Origin: Motacilla alba alba
Taxonomy: Eukaryota; Chordata; Aves; Passeriformes; Motacillidae
Length of the DNA: 64,000 bases
Assembly: GCF_015832195.1 (NCBI RefSeq)
Contig: NC_052020.1
Coordinates: 6,764,254-6,828,253, forward strand
Direction: 5' to 3'
Within the stretch, counting starts at the first letter, position 1. Every line of letters begins with the position of its first letter. Below, piece by piece: positions 49,236 to 60,055 of this stretch. The position numbers and the translations under genes are program-made. A model generated the notes under the pieces. That model saw nothing but the letters and a program-made list of their open reading frames with translations. It ran no database searches and was not told the origin of the DNA.

Positions 49236-52200
49236 AAGTGTCTGTGCAGGCAGAGCAGGGCCCCTGTACTTGTGCTGCTCTACCTGACTTCTCTCCTTGC
49301 TGAGTGCACCAGAACTGCATGAGCAAACGTGAGGCCAGTGGGCTCATGCAGGGAGATTTTGGCTTTAGGCTTTCACTGTTGAGGAGCTTTAATCAAAATA
49401 TCTTCTCTCTTTTCATCTGTTATAGCAAATAGTTAAATGATGTGAGAGTTCTTCCCTTGGTTCAGTGTCTCAGCTGAGTTACTGATGTAATACCCTGGGG
49501 AACCCTGAGTTTAAAATATACTACTGCTGTCATTAGAGCCTTATATTCCATGTATATTCATGCTGTTCTCAATCCGTGCCTTTCCAGCCATTACTGCCAC
49601 ACAAAGCTTTCCCTTGGGAAAGTGACCAGAAGCAGCCTGTAGCTGACACTAGGGACCTCTGGGGAGAAAACCAGAGAAATGGGAACTGACCGTAGCATGA
49701 ACAACTTCTAGATGAAACACATATCTCATGGAAAGTGGATTACTTTTTTTTTTTTCCCAAGCAAACCTTCCCCTCCATTGCTACTGCTGTAGCACATCTT
49801 TTTGCTAGTGAAAAAATTGAGAAAATAAAATTAGTTTAATTCACACAAACCTGACTCAGAGCTTCACGGGCCTTCCCGCGGCTTTTGCTTTTGCCAAGTG
49901 AAAACATAAACATCTGAAAATTTGACTGTGTGAAAACACATGATGGTAATAAACCAGTAAAACTCATTAGATTGACAGCAGTAACTCTCCTGAATGGGCT
50001 TTGAAGGGACTATTATTTCAGCAGGGATTAATTCCACCTGCACCACCTTGACTCTTGCCAAGCAAAGTGCCCTTAACTCTGCCTGTTTGTGCAGTGGTCA
50101 CCCCACTTGCTGGTGTTGGTGCATACATCCAGGGAGGGAATGCTTCCCGTGCAGTTCATTTCAATAAACTATTGTGTATCAGAATAGATGCCTGCATTCC
50201 ATGGCAATTTAGTTTTCAGCAGTTTGTCCTAAGAAAAATAGAAGATGAAATAGCGGAAATATCCAACTTCCATGTATCAGGAAATCATATGTAAAAGTGT
50301 TGTTATTGCTGGCTTAGCCCAATCTGCTGTTAGCCCTGGATCCTTGTTAGTGACCTGATGAGACCGGATTTCATCTCGTCTACCTGCTGGGTGGAAATTC
50401 ATGTCACAGCAGCAAAAGCATCTGCTTCCTCCAGTTCAAAGCTTTGGCACTGCTGTGTTTCATTCTTAAATTGGTCTCAGAAGTTGCTTGGCAAGGGTGT
50501 GCTTAGTCATCTGTATTTTTATTTTTGGTTCGTGTCACTCAGTAGCAGCTCTTGGTTACATTCTTCCATTAAAAATGCACAGGTTTGCTTTCTTTTAAAG
50601 TTTTGGTTTTCTGGTTCACACCCTGAACATCTGGGTGGCAAAAACAAGTGAAGAAGCTTTTCATTCATAAAGCTGGAGCGATTGATACAAGCACAAATAA
50701 CTTCCCTGCCTTCTCAAAGAAAAGAAACTTTATGAATGGGTGAGTCAGGCTGGTGCAGATGGCAATATCGAAAATAATACCTAATCGAGAACAAATATTT
50801 GAAATTACTTTCACCTGTGAATAAACACACCAGCTGTCTTCCAGCAAACTGGGTGCTGTGACAGCCAGGAAGACGTGCAGCAGAGTGGTATCTGCTCTCT
50901 TTGTCAATCTTGCCAAGTTTCAGAGCTGTGTGCAAACAAAATACCTCACCTTCCTTCTGCTTGTGGTGATGATACAGTCTCTGACTCTCTCGTATTTGGG
51001 CTGTCTGTTCTAGCTGATGGGCAAGGCTCCCTCTAGTAGCATTTGTGCCTCTGGAAGAAGCTGTTTCTGGTTTTCTAGGCTTGTGAGAGTTCTTTTGCTA
51101 CCAGTGCCTGGCACACCAATAAGGATTTATAGTTGACTTTATATGAAAAATAATGCATGACCATTTTGAAGAGAGACATCAAAACTAACCAAGTCAGTAA
51201 TGGAAAAAAAAATCTAGCCCAAACCTATCATGTGTTAGGCAACTAATGTATTCTTCTGTGGCTATAGGTAAAATTCAGAATTCAGTGCAAGTGTTTCTGA
51301 AATGTGCTATTTTGTAGCTAGGAACCACCTGACACTGACATGACTACCTTGACACCCTACACAATTATATTGTGAAAATATAATTTGCCTTCTCTCCTAC
51401 CTTGTATCGTCACCCTATTTCCCTGAGCCATCCTCCAAAGGAAAGAAGAAATGTAATTAGAGTGATGGGGTGAACTCACTGGGTGTAGATAACTGACCTC
51501 CCTTTGATTCTGCTGTCATGTTGTGCACATGGTCAATCATGAGAAGCTTCATCTTGCCTTGAGAGATAATAAGGGCCATTGAACTCCAAAAGTGAACTCA
51601 CAATAAAAGAATGTGTTTGTACTAATTCCTGTTAGCTGTGATGCCGGCACTGTAGAAGTTTCTGTACATTTTACACTGTTTTTATGTTTTAGTTGTGAAC
51701 ACAAGACTCTGCTCATTAGAGAAACAGCGATATCAAAAGAGCACTTTGAAATAATTTTGGAGGAAACATCCACGGAATGTACTAGCCCTACATAAATAAC
51801 ACTAGTGGCATTTATTCATCCTGGCTTTATTTCTTAGCAAGAAATTATCTCTTGAACTCTGTAACCAAGAAGGACTAAAAGGCATTAGGGTAGAAACGGC
51901 TGAACTGCAAAAGGAAAGATAATTCTTGAAAAAGAAGCTTGCAGCACTGTGAGAATGGTAGCACAGTTCGTGGTGACCCTGAGTGTAATATTTGTGAATT
52001 GATAACTTGCATGTAAATCTTTGGAAGTGTTTCAGAACAGCAGCTACAGCTGCTTCTGTTTGAGTCTTCTTAGCTCCCCTGTCAAGCTGGCACCTTTCTG
52101 AGACAAGAGATTGCTGAAGGATTTGTGGTGCTGTGAGCAACACGCCAGCTCTTCAGTAAAATAGTGCAGGCTGAGGTTTCCTCACATGTTTGGGCTGTTG

Positions 52201-52480
52201 CTGTGCTACTGGAAACCCTGATTCTGAACAGGATGTAAAATGGAACTCCTGAGCTGGTTTTGATTCAACTGCAAGGCTGGGGAGAAATCCTGCTGCTCTC
52301 CTCTGGGATAGGAAGTAAATGGTCCCTCTATGATTCTGATAATTTGGAACTGCTGGGGAGGATCCAGCAGGTCAGACCTTTGATCTGCACCTCACAGAAA
52401 TAGGTACCTGGACCTAGTCACTAAATCAGTTTTCTCAGGAGTCTTCAGTATGTAGGAAAAAAATAAAAATAGCAGGGTTA
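49236..52480. other. Unique noncoding sequence
   Basis: No gene or recognised mobile element. Short poly(T) near 49746. Frames are all under 115 codons. Confidence 0.5.
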
Positions 52481-52636
52481 TGTGGGGTGGAGAGTGTGGG
52501 AGGGTGGATTGTAGGAGAACAGAGATAGTGCTGAAGGCAATCTCACCCCTGAGGACTTGCAGCTGTACTAATTACCAAAGGTTAGGAACAGCCCTGCCCT
52601 TAATAGGTCACAGCTATGTCCAATAAGCATGGGTGT

Positions 52637-52644
52637 TATAAAAG
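52637..52644 (+). promoter_or_regulatory. LTR TATA box
   Basis: TATAAAAG inside the LTR about 157 bp from its start. The spacing to AATAAA (about 200 bp) fits U3-R layout. Present-day activity is unknown. Confidence 0.65.
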
Positions 52645-52837
52645 AGTGGGTTAGCTGGTTGAGGGGAGAGTTGGCGTTTGTTGGCTGTGCTGTGATGGAC
52701 AATAAGGGTCAGGTGGACGTGCAAGGGACAGGAAGGAATCAGCTGGCCATGCAGAAGGAAGAGAAAAGGAGTCAGTGTTGCGAGGAGCTGCCTGTGGGCA
52801 TTCACAGAGAGAAGGTATGAAAGTTTTACAGTTAGGT

Positions 52838-52843
52838 AATAAA
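52838..52843 (+). terminator. LTR polyadenylation signal AATAAA
   Basis: Canonical AATAAA about 28 bp before the LTR end, in the position expected for the R/U5 part of a short-U5 LTR. Confidence 0.65.
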
Positions 52844-52870
52844 CTGGTGCCAAGCACCGATGCCAACGAT

Positions 52871-52888
52871 TGGTGGCCTGTACAGGGA
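52871..52888 (+). other. Retroviral primer binding site, tRNA-Ile type
   Basis: TGGTGGCCTGTACAGGGA lies five or so bases after the LTR end. It is complementary to the 3' end of tRNA-Ile, including CCA, except at two positions. Both differences are C-to-T or G-to-A changes at CpG sites in the expected sequence, the normal decay of methylated DNA. It identifies the preceding segment as a 5' LTR rather than a solo LTR. Confidence 0.8.
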
Positions 52889-54097
52889 TGAGTCCTGACA
52901 GAGAGGATGAAGAAGATGTAATTCAGTATGACACAAACCCAAGATGGAAATGGTAGAATCTTTTATTTCCGCACAGCTACAGGTGCTGATTATGGGCATG
53001 GATACTTTCTTCTGCCCTTTTTTTTTTTTCTTTCAAGGCTTTGTTGTTTATTAGAGTTGTGGGGGTTTTTTTTTTATACTGGAGCACCTTCTTTTTGTGA
53101 TGTGTGATGTCTAGGATTTCCTCAAAATTCTGCTCAGAATGACTCCAGCAACCTGCTTTCTTTCTGAAGTGTGGGTAGCCCTGCTTCAGTGACTTCTTTG
53201 CAACTGGCTGCCAATGGCGATTCTCACAGAGCAGCTAACAGCTTACAAGAAATTAATCACAGGTTTCTTAATATTCAGGCAAGATTTTCCATTTTCATGA
53301 TTTGGAAGAAAGAGGGAAGTCAGTTAATTGTAATAATTTTAAGAGTTACAAGTGCTGGAATAGCCAGTCAGGAGAAAAGTACTCATAAGGGTGTTATTGA
53401 AGTTGTCCCCCTGCTACATAACTTACAAGTTAATCAATGTTTCAGAGTTCAAAAGAGAGGAAGGTCAACATGGATTCTGATAAAGTTTATCTCGCGTCAG
53501 TAAGTTCAGAGGCTGGAGAGGGAGGATGTGAAACAATTCCCCAAAAAGTCAGGTGAGGGGACGCAGATCCTCTGGACCCCTGGCTGGGAAGCTGCAGTGG
53601 GTCACTTAGAAACAAAAAGCATTGCCCAGGGCTGTAGCATAGACAGTATATTTTGTTTTTATCCTTGTTTTTGCTTCCAGTGTGATTCCCTCCTTCATTT
53701 TTGTGGGCAGCCTCCAGAAGGTAAAACACGCGTGGCCGCACACACAATAGGGAGAGCAAAGCTTTTGAGTTAAATATTCAAAAGTCTTTATTACTTCTGA
53801 AGTTAAGTGGCTCGCCTAATTCCAATGAACTAAGCACCATGGCAGAAACAAAAACTGGTGAAATTCAAGGCCCATTAAAGCCAGAGGAATTTTCCCAGGC
53901 TTTTGCGTTCTCCACTCACAAATATTCCACCTTACCTGATTTATAGCATGGAGATTCTGTTCCTGATTTGCTCTTGGTTCAGAATGTGGTATGCAGCAGA
54001 GCAAAAAGATTCTATCCTAGCAGGGAAGCAAAGTCTCCTGGCATCAGAGGAGATCATGACTGAGAAGTGTTTTTTAGATGCAGCAGGAAATGGAGCA
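52889..54097. other. Sequence downstream of the ERV leader; no retroviral genes seen
   Basis: The first few dozen bases may still be ERV leader (GATGAGTCCTGACAGAGAGG). Beyond that I cannot recognise gag-like zinc knuckles, protease, RT or envelope motifs in any frame. Poly(T)/G-T runs lie at about 53017-53080. A second LTR-like stretch is suspected near 53.7-53.95 kb but not called. Confidence 0.45.
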
Positions 54098-54136
54098 TTT
54101 TGAAGGCCTTTTTCAACCTTAAGGGTTCTATGATTT
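54098..54136 (+). mobile_element. CR1 3' tail fragment
   Basis: TTTGAAGGCCTTTTTCAACC followed by TTAAGGGTTCTATGATTTT matches the end of CR1 elements (ggtcttttccaacct...ttctatgattct). The recognisable part is very short, implying extreme 5' truncation or age. Orientation is plus, opposite to the CR1 at 15.9 kb. Confidence 0.65.
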
Positions 54137-57037
54137 TGCAAAAAGATGTATCTGAAGATGCTGTGGGCAAAGCTTTCTGTTACTTGGAAAAGAGACCTTC
54201 AGAAAAATATGATCTGTTGGAGTTTGGACATTCAGTGCTGGAAGTTGTCTTGACAACAAATGTATTTCCCAAATGATTTTAAACTTTTTTTTCTAGCAGG
54301 AAATATAGTTGATACAAAGTCAGAAAATGTGGAATGTCTGCTAGTTAACCCACAGTTAAGAGATTTGATATTTGCTCAGAAAGATGGATATATGTAATAG
54401 AGATCTCCTTGGGCTGGGGGTGAGGGGGATGAGTCTAGGAGATTTGGTTTTGGGGACATAAATAGGTTCTAAAAATATTTTTTTTTCTTTTTTTTTTGGC
54501 CACATGTGGAAGAAAATGCAGTTCATTAAGGATATTGACATTGGCCTGTTCTGTTGGAGGTACTGGCAAGTCTGTCTTCATAATTATACTGTACATCTCC
54601 AGGTTTCCCCTCATATTTTTTTCAGAGCTGTATATTTTCCAGCTAAATGTACATGATCAGCTAGTTGTTGAAATAATCCAAAACAGATTTTACAAGGCAA
54701 ATGCATTAGTTAGGATTTTAAATGCACTTACCCCTTAGTAAATAACTGTCCTATGGAAAAACATTGGCTTTGTTTCAGTAACTGGAGATGGATTTATTCC
54801 AGTTAAGGTGGGTGTTGCTATACTTTAGCTTGTTCTTCTCGAGATATAATGGTCAAAAATAGGATTTTTTTTCTTTTTTAATGCCTACTGGAAAATGTGT
54901 TGACTTTTCATTAGAACAAAAAATATGTCCAACTCTAGCTGAACTCATTCTCAGTAGCTCCTTGAAAATTTGTCTAAATAGGAAAAAACATCTTCTCAAG
55001 TATGAATTTTAGCTTGCTGTCAGCATTGTAGATAGCATTTGCTCAGGGCTGGTTTCAGCTGTTGCAATGTGGAGTCACTGGGCTGCTTTTGTTTGCCTTC
55101 AGGAGATGCTGTCCCCAAAGCTGTGTCTTGTCCACTTGTGCAGCAGGGGGAGGCAGATTTGGGCAGAAGCTGGTGGATCTAATTTAATGCTGCTCCTCTT
55201 CCATGTAACACTGTGAAAAGGAGGGATATTTAGACCAACTTACTGGGCACACATTCCAGCAGAATTCCTGAAACAACCCTTCTCCCTGAGCAGAAGCAGT
55301 CATTGCAGTGTGGGGATTTTCCAGGCTCCTTTCTAGCCTCCCTCGCATAAAGCTCTTCCCGTGCAGAATTCCATCACTCCAGCCTGGAGTGGGTGATGGA
55401 GCAGCATGAGGTGAGCACCAGGGCCTCTCCCCGCCTGGGCTGAGGCACTCCAGGGGCTGTGCTTGATGATTTTTGGATGCTGTTGACACCGTGTGTGCAG
55501 CAAGGTGAAGTTCCTTGAGCTATGTCTGTGGCAGCCGCATTTATCTCTTATAGCAGTGGAAAATAAACCTCAGGTAGATCCCTCTGGTCAGGAGAGGATT
55601 TGAAAGAGGATCCCAACTCAGTTTTTCTCCCTGGTGCGCTTTAAGCCTACCACAGTCTCCAGAGAAGGGTGTTCTACCTGCAAAATATTTGGTCTGGTTC
55701 TCAAATTCCTTTTACGATTCTCTTGGCATTCCTAAAGCCATAAAGTGTATTTTCCCCCTCTATTTCTTTCTGTAGGCAAAAAATCAGGGCCAGCCTTACC
55801 AGTAGGGGTCAGGGAATGCCTGAGCTAATCCTGCCTTCAGCACGCAAGGAATTGTGGTGGTGGAACAAAACTTGAGACACCTAAACCTGCAAACATTTTT
55901 TTTGCACAGAAATGGAGGGGTTTTGTTGGATTAAGTTTTTTTTTACTTAGAGATGGGGTAACTGAGAGGAATTTTAAAAACTTTTATTCCATTTTCGTCT
56001 CATGTGAAGGGTGAGACAATACAGATTGTATAATTCACGCCATTACAATCAGAACTATTTCTTAATTACAATACACTATAAGCATTTCTTGGCCTATCAG
56101 CTTTTGCCACACCATGTTGTAAATGCCTTAAAGCCAATCATCTAAAACTACCCCTCTTGGGTCCCACTCCAATGCATCTTTCATAGCTCAATTTCTCTAA
56201 AGTATCCAGTCTTTTTTGCAAGGCCATGCTTTGAAACTTGTTTCTAGTTCAATTTCTCTCTCAAAAATGTCTGTCCTATTCCATGGCATTTCTAAGTCAG
56301 CATTTCTTATCTCAAGGCATGCATACTATGTGAGCCTTCTGTCAGGTTTTGAGAATTTTCTACAAATTCATTTCCCACATGTTTTCTTAAGTTGTCGTGT
56401 AATTCAGCCCTTGCATGGACTACACACAAAAATATTAAAATTCCTGTCTGCCTTCAATACAGGTGCCTCAAGAGCACAGAGCCCCAGAGATTATAAGGTG
56501 TGAAGTGCTCTTAGGTTTTCTTTAAGAATCAATACCAACCAAGCCTCTGCTTAGGTTTAATTCCACGTGTTACATGGCTGTGGAGGACCCCTATGCAATG
56601 CTGAGTGCACGTCATGTCTCCCCAGTAAAGAAACAAATTTTCCTCCACCCACTAATTTTTAAGAGACAATTTATATCCTGCAAACAGGTCCACCTCTCAA
56701 AATCAGTCTTGAGACTCAAACTTATTTCACTGCTGGATGTCAAGAAGTGTGCCTAGGACATGCAGCAAATGCATTCCATTGCTGCCACGTCATCAGCTCA
56801 TGCTCCCTCTTGGAACAGGAGCTGTGTCGTGTACGCATCCATCTCCTCAACCTGCTCTGGCATCTCAGATGGAATGCAGATTTCCTGGGAGTTACACAGC
56901 CCTGAGCAGAGGCGCAATAAATCTTTAAACATCATTAAGCTTGAGTGTATGTGCACACACATACAAGTTCATACAGTGTAGCAGGTTATCAATCACTATC
57001 ATCTCTCTTTGCTGGGCTGCTTTTATTTTTTCTTTCC
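54137..57037. other. Unique noncoding sequence
   Basis: No gene, RNA or repeat supported. Confidence 0.5.
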
Positions 57038-57088
57038 CTTCTGCTTTTTCCTCTCTCTCTCTCTTTTTTTTTTTTTTTTTTTTTTTTT
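57038..57088. repeat. Pyrimidine tract with poly(T)25
   Basis: A CT-rich stretch with (CT)7 at about 57050-57063 runs into a T homopolymer at 57064-57088. Confidence 0.85.
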
Positions 57089-59932
57089 AAGCCTTCCCTC
57101 GGGAATTGCTTTTGAAGGTATTTTGATCAGTTATGTAATTGGCCACTTGTACAGTTAAAAGCAAACTTTCAGGTCACATATTGTATGTTTACTCTTCGGC
57201 TTTAGGAGAGCTTCATTCAGAAGAAATTGCTATTGTTTCTTTGCCTTCCCATGGGAAAGCTTTAGTTTTGGAAACCATTCAACAAATGTAAGGTATGCAA
57301 AGAATACTGTAAAGACAGTTCTTGAGTTTGCCAACTTTTTTTTTTTTTTTTTTTAGCCAGTAGTTACCAATTGCTTTCTTCTGTATAAAGGCAGAGGTTT
57401 TTCCTATGCTGCCATGGACTTAGCTTTGATTTCTTGATGACCCATGGAGCTGATAAATTGTCAGTGTTCTCTCTTTTCTCCTCCCTGAGCTTCTAAAAGG
57501 TTAGAATGGCTCACCTTAGCTGATCCCGAGTCATTGCCTCAGCTATTATTGAGAAAAAGTGAATATCAGTGATAGCATTATCTGAACTGAAGGATTTTTA
57601 TGCTCAAATCTGCTCATATCTGTTTTACTTCTGGTGAAATGAATATATATTTCAACTGCAGATAACTCCTTAAGACTGGGAATTCATAGGAGACCTGAAG
57701 ATGCTCATGAAGGACTTAACAGTGTTTTACATCAGGAAAATGTTCTTTAGATGTCTGGCCCACAGTGCATTAGGTATGCATCATATTGTAATAATCACTT
57801 TGATTATACATTTAATACTGAGCTGTACTGAGTCAGAAATGCATTGAATGTATCCCCATCCTAAAATAAGTCTTTCAGAATGGCTGTAGGATTAGTCTTG
57901 TGAAATCTGACATTTCAGTTCAAGTGGATATATAAACTCTGGTTTGTTTTGGTTCCAGGGTGAATTTCTCAATTATTTAATCTCGTGTTATTATAGTGAT
58001 AAGGTACTTCTGAATGTCGTTTGTGAAGATAATTTTTGAACACTTAAACCGTGGAGAGATGCACTTCTCACCTGAACATGGTGGATATTGTTTTAGGCAT
58101 GTTAGATTTGTGGGGAGGACTTGATTTTAACTGACAAAAAAGAGGAATTCCCAGTAAAATGCAACAACTTATTATGTAGTTTTATAAAATTGATGAATTG
58201 GTGCTATCAGCTTATCTTTTTGGTAAATATTGGTCTTCTAAAATCCAGCTGTGCTGTCTTCTAAATGGCATCGTGGAAAAGCAACAGAAACTTCTAATTG
58301 CTGCATTGATTGGTAGAATGAAAATTTCTCAGAATGATGTTGTTACTCTATTATAAACCATGGCGTGAAAATAAGTTTGGTGTTTGCATCTGCTGTTGTA
58401 AAACATAAAAAAAATCCATCAACTATTACACCTTATACCTTAACCTGTTGATGAAATTGCAGTGTGACTAAAAAAAACCCCTTAAAAGCAACAGGTAACA
58501 CTTCCTAACCTTGATGGTTTGGCTGAGAGAGACTGTCATGAGGAAGCACTTGGGCACCAGGGTTACATAAACTCTTTTCTATTTAAAGTCTTGATGCCTG
58601 GCATAACTGTCATGCATGGGATGACCTTTCCTTCTGTTGCTGTGTCCCAGCAGCTGAACTTTGACAGCTTGCAAGGGACACCTCTGCTTGCTTGGGGATT
58701 CACCTTTTCTCCTTCTTCTATGCACTAAGGAAAAATAAAAATAAAAAACCTCTCTGAAAAGAGCTGCCCAAACTCTCAGGTAGCAAATTTGTGTCTTGGG
58801 TGATCACAATTCAAATCATTATTGGCATTGTTGGAGCTGACTGGGATACAGCATCCAGCTTGTTCTGTGATTCATCTTCTCTTTGGCTTTTTGCCACTGA
58901 ACACAGGTTTTTATGGACTCTCTTGCCATGGATCACTTCATTCTGTGTCTAAAACTAATAGCACTTTGGAGTTCAAAGGGGAAAATTTCAGCATTATTGA
59001 AAGCACTGTTCTCGATTTGGGCTGATCTGACCTGGGTTAGCTCAGAAGGAAATTTAACAGGACCTTCTCCAGGGAATGCAAAGTCATTGTCCTGAAAGCT
59101 TCTGCTTATGCTGAGTGGAAGACTTTCTAGCACTGTGGCTTGGAAAAAGAGCAAGATAGGGTTAGCTGGGGGCAGGCCAGGTCTGCGCCAGCCAGGTTGG
59201 GGTGTCTCTATTTAATAAGGCACACATAGCCCCAGAGCAGGTTTGGGGGTGGGGATGAGTTACAGGGCTGCCAGGCAGCTGGGTGGCTTCCTCCTCCAAT
59301 AGCTCTGCTGATGCCTGGGGTTTGCATTGTTCCTGGCCTGAGTTGTGCAGCCGCACTGCAGCACCTCGGGCCATCCTTATCGCTGGGACAGAGGGAACTG
59401 CAAGCCCCGAGGAAAGTAAAGCACAAGGATAATGAAGGTGTGGGTGTTTGTATTTATAAAGCAGGGGCTCCGTATCAAATGACCCCGGGGGGAAGCTAAC
59501 CATTCCCAGGCAAAGGTGTGGTGGGAACTCAGATAAAGGTTTGTACATGGCCTGCAGGGAGAATAGCTTAGTGTGAAATCGAGCTTATTTAAACTCTCCA
59601 GAGTCTTGCAGCCCGTGGTGCTGTGGCAGACACTCATCTCCACAAGCCAGGATTGCTTCCAGGTAGACCCCAGTGGAACTGTCAGGAAAGAGGAGCTACA
59701 TGCAGCAGAGACTGTGAGAATTATGTGGGCATGTACATGTCACTTTTTCAAGAGAATGCTGGTTCTGTTCATTTCCCTCATTCCCTGCCAGCCTGTGTGT
59801 GTTTCAATGAGACCAAAGGATTTGTGTCTCCTGGCCTTTGAAACATGTGCTTGGGGATTTGCTTGCAATATATTGATCTTCACTGTCAGAACCTGTGCCC
59901 CAAAAAAGACAGCAATAAAAAATGAAGCCTTG
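57089..59932. other. Unique noncoding sequence
   Basis: Contains a poly(T) run of 19 (57336-57354). Otherwise nothing supported. The frames at 59162-59548 (minus) and 59573-59938 (plus) have no recognisable domain. Confidence 0.5.
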
Positions 59933-60055
59933 AGATAAATTTTGGTGAGGGTCCATTTTAAGCATTGATTGAGGACATCCAGTTATTCTGAAGATAAATT
60001 TTGGTGAGGGTCTATTTTAAGCATTGATTGAGGACATCCAGTTATTCTGAAGATA
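59933..60055. repeat. Tandem duplication, 2 x 59 bp
   Basis: Two copies of a 59-bp unit starting AGATAAATTTTGGTGAGGGT (59933-59991 and 59992-60050) differ at a single base (C/T in TCCATTTT versus TCTATTTT). A third copy begins with AGATA and then diverges. The near identity indicates a recent event. Confidence 0.95.

Larger units (their letters stand above)
52481..52865 (+). mobile_element. 5' LTR of an endogenous retrovirus (ERV), plus orientation
   Basis: The segment begins TGTGGGG, has a TATAAAAG box at 52637-52644 and a polyadenylation signal AATAAA at 52838-52843. It ends within GATGCCAACGAT just before a primer binding site, which is the U3-R-U5 order of an LTR of roughly 385 bp. It resembles ERVL-like LTRs that I recall from songbird genomes. 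The exact 3' boundary is uncertain by a few bases. After the primer binding site I see no gag, pol or env and no matching 3' LTR in the window, so the provirus is truncated, most likely by deletion or by internal sequence too diverged to read. Confidence 0.85.
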
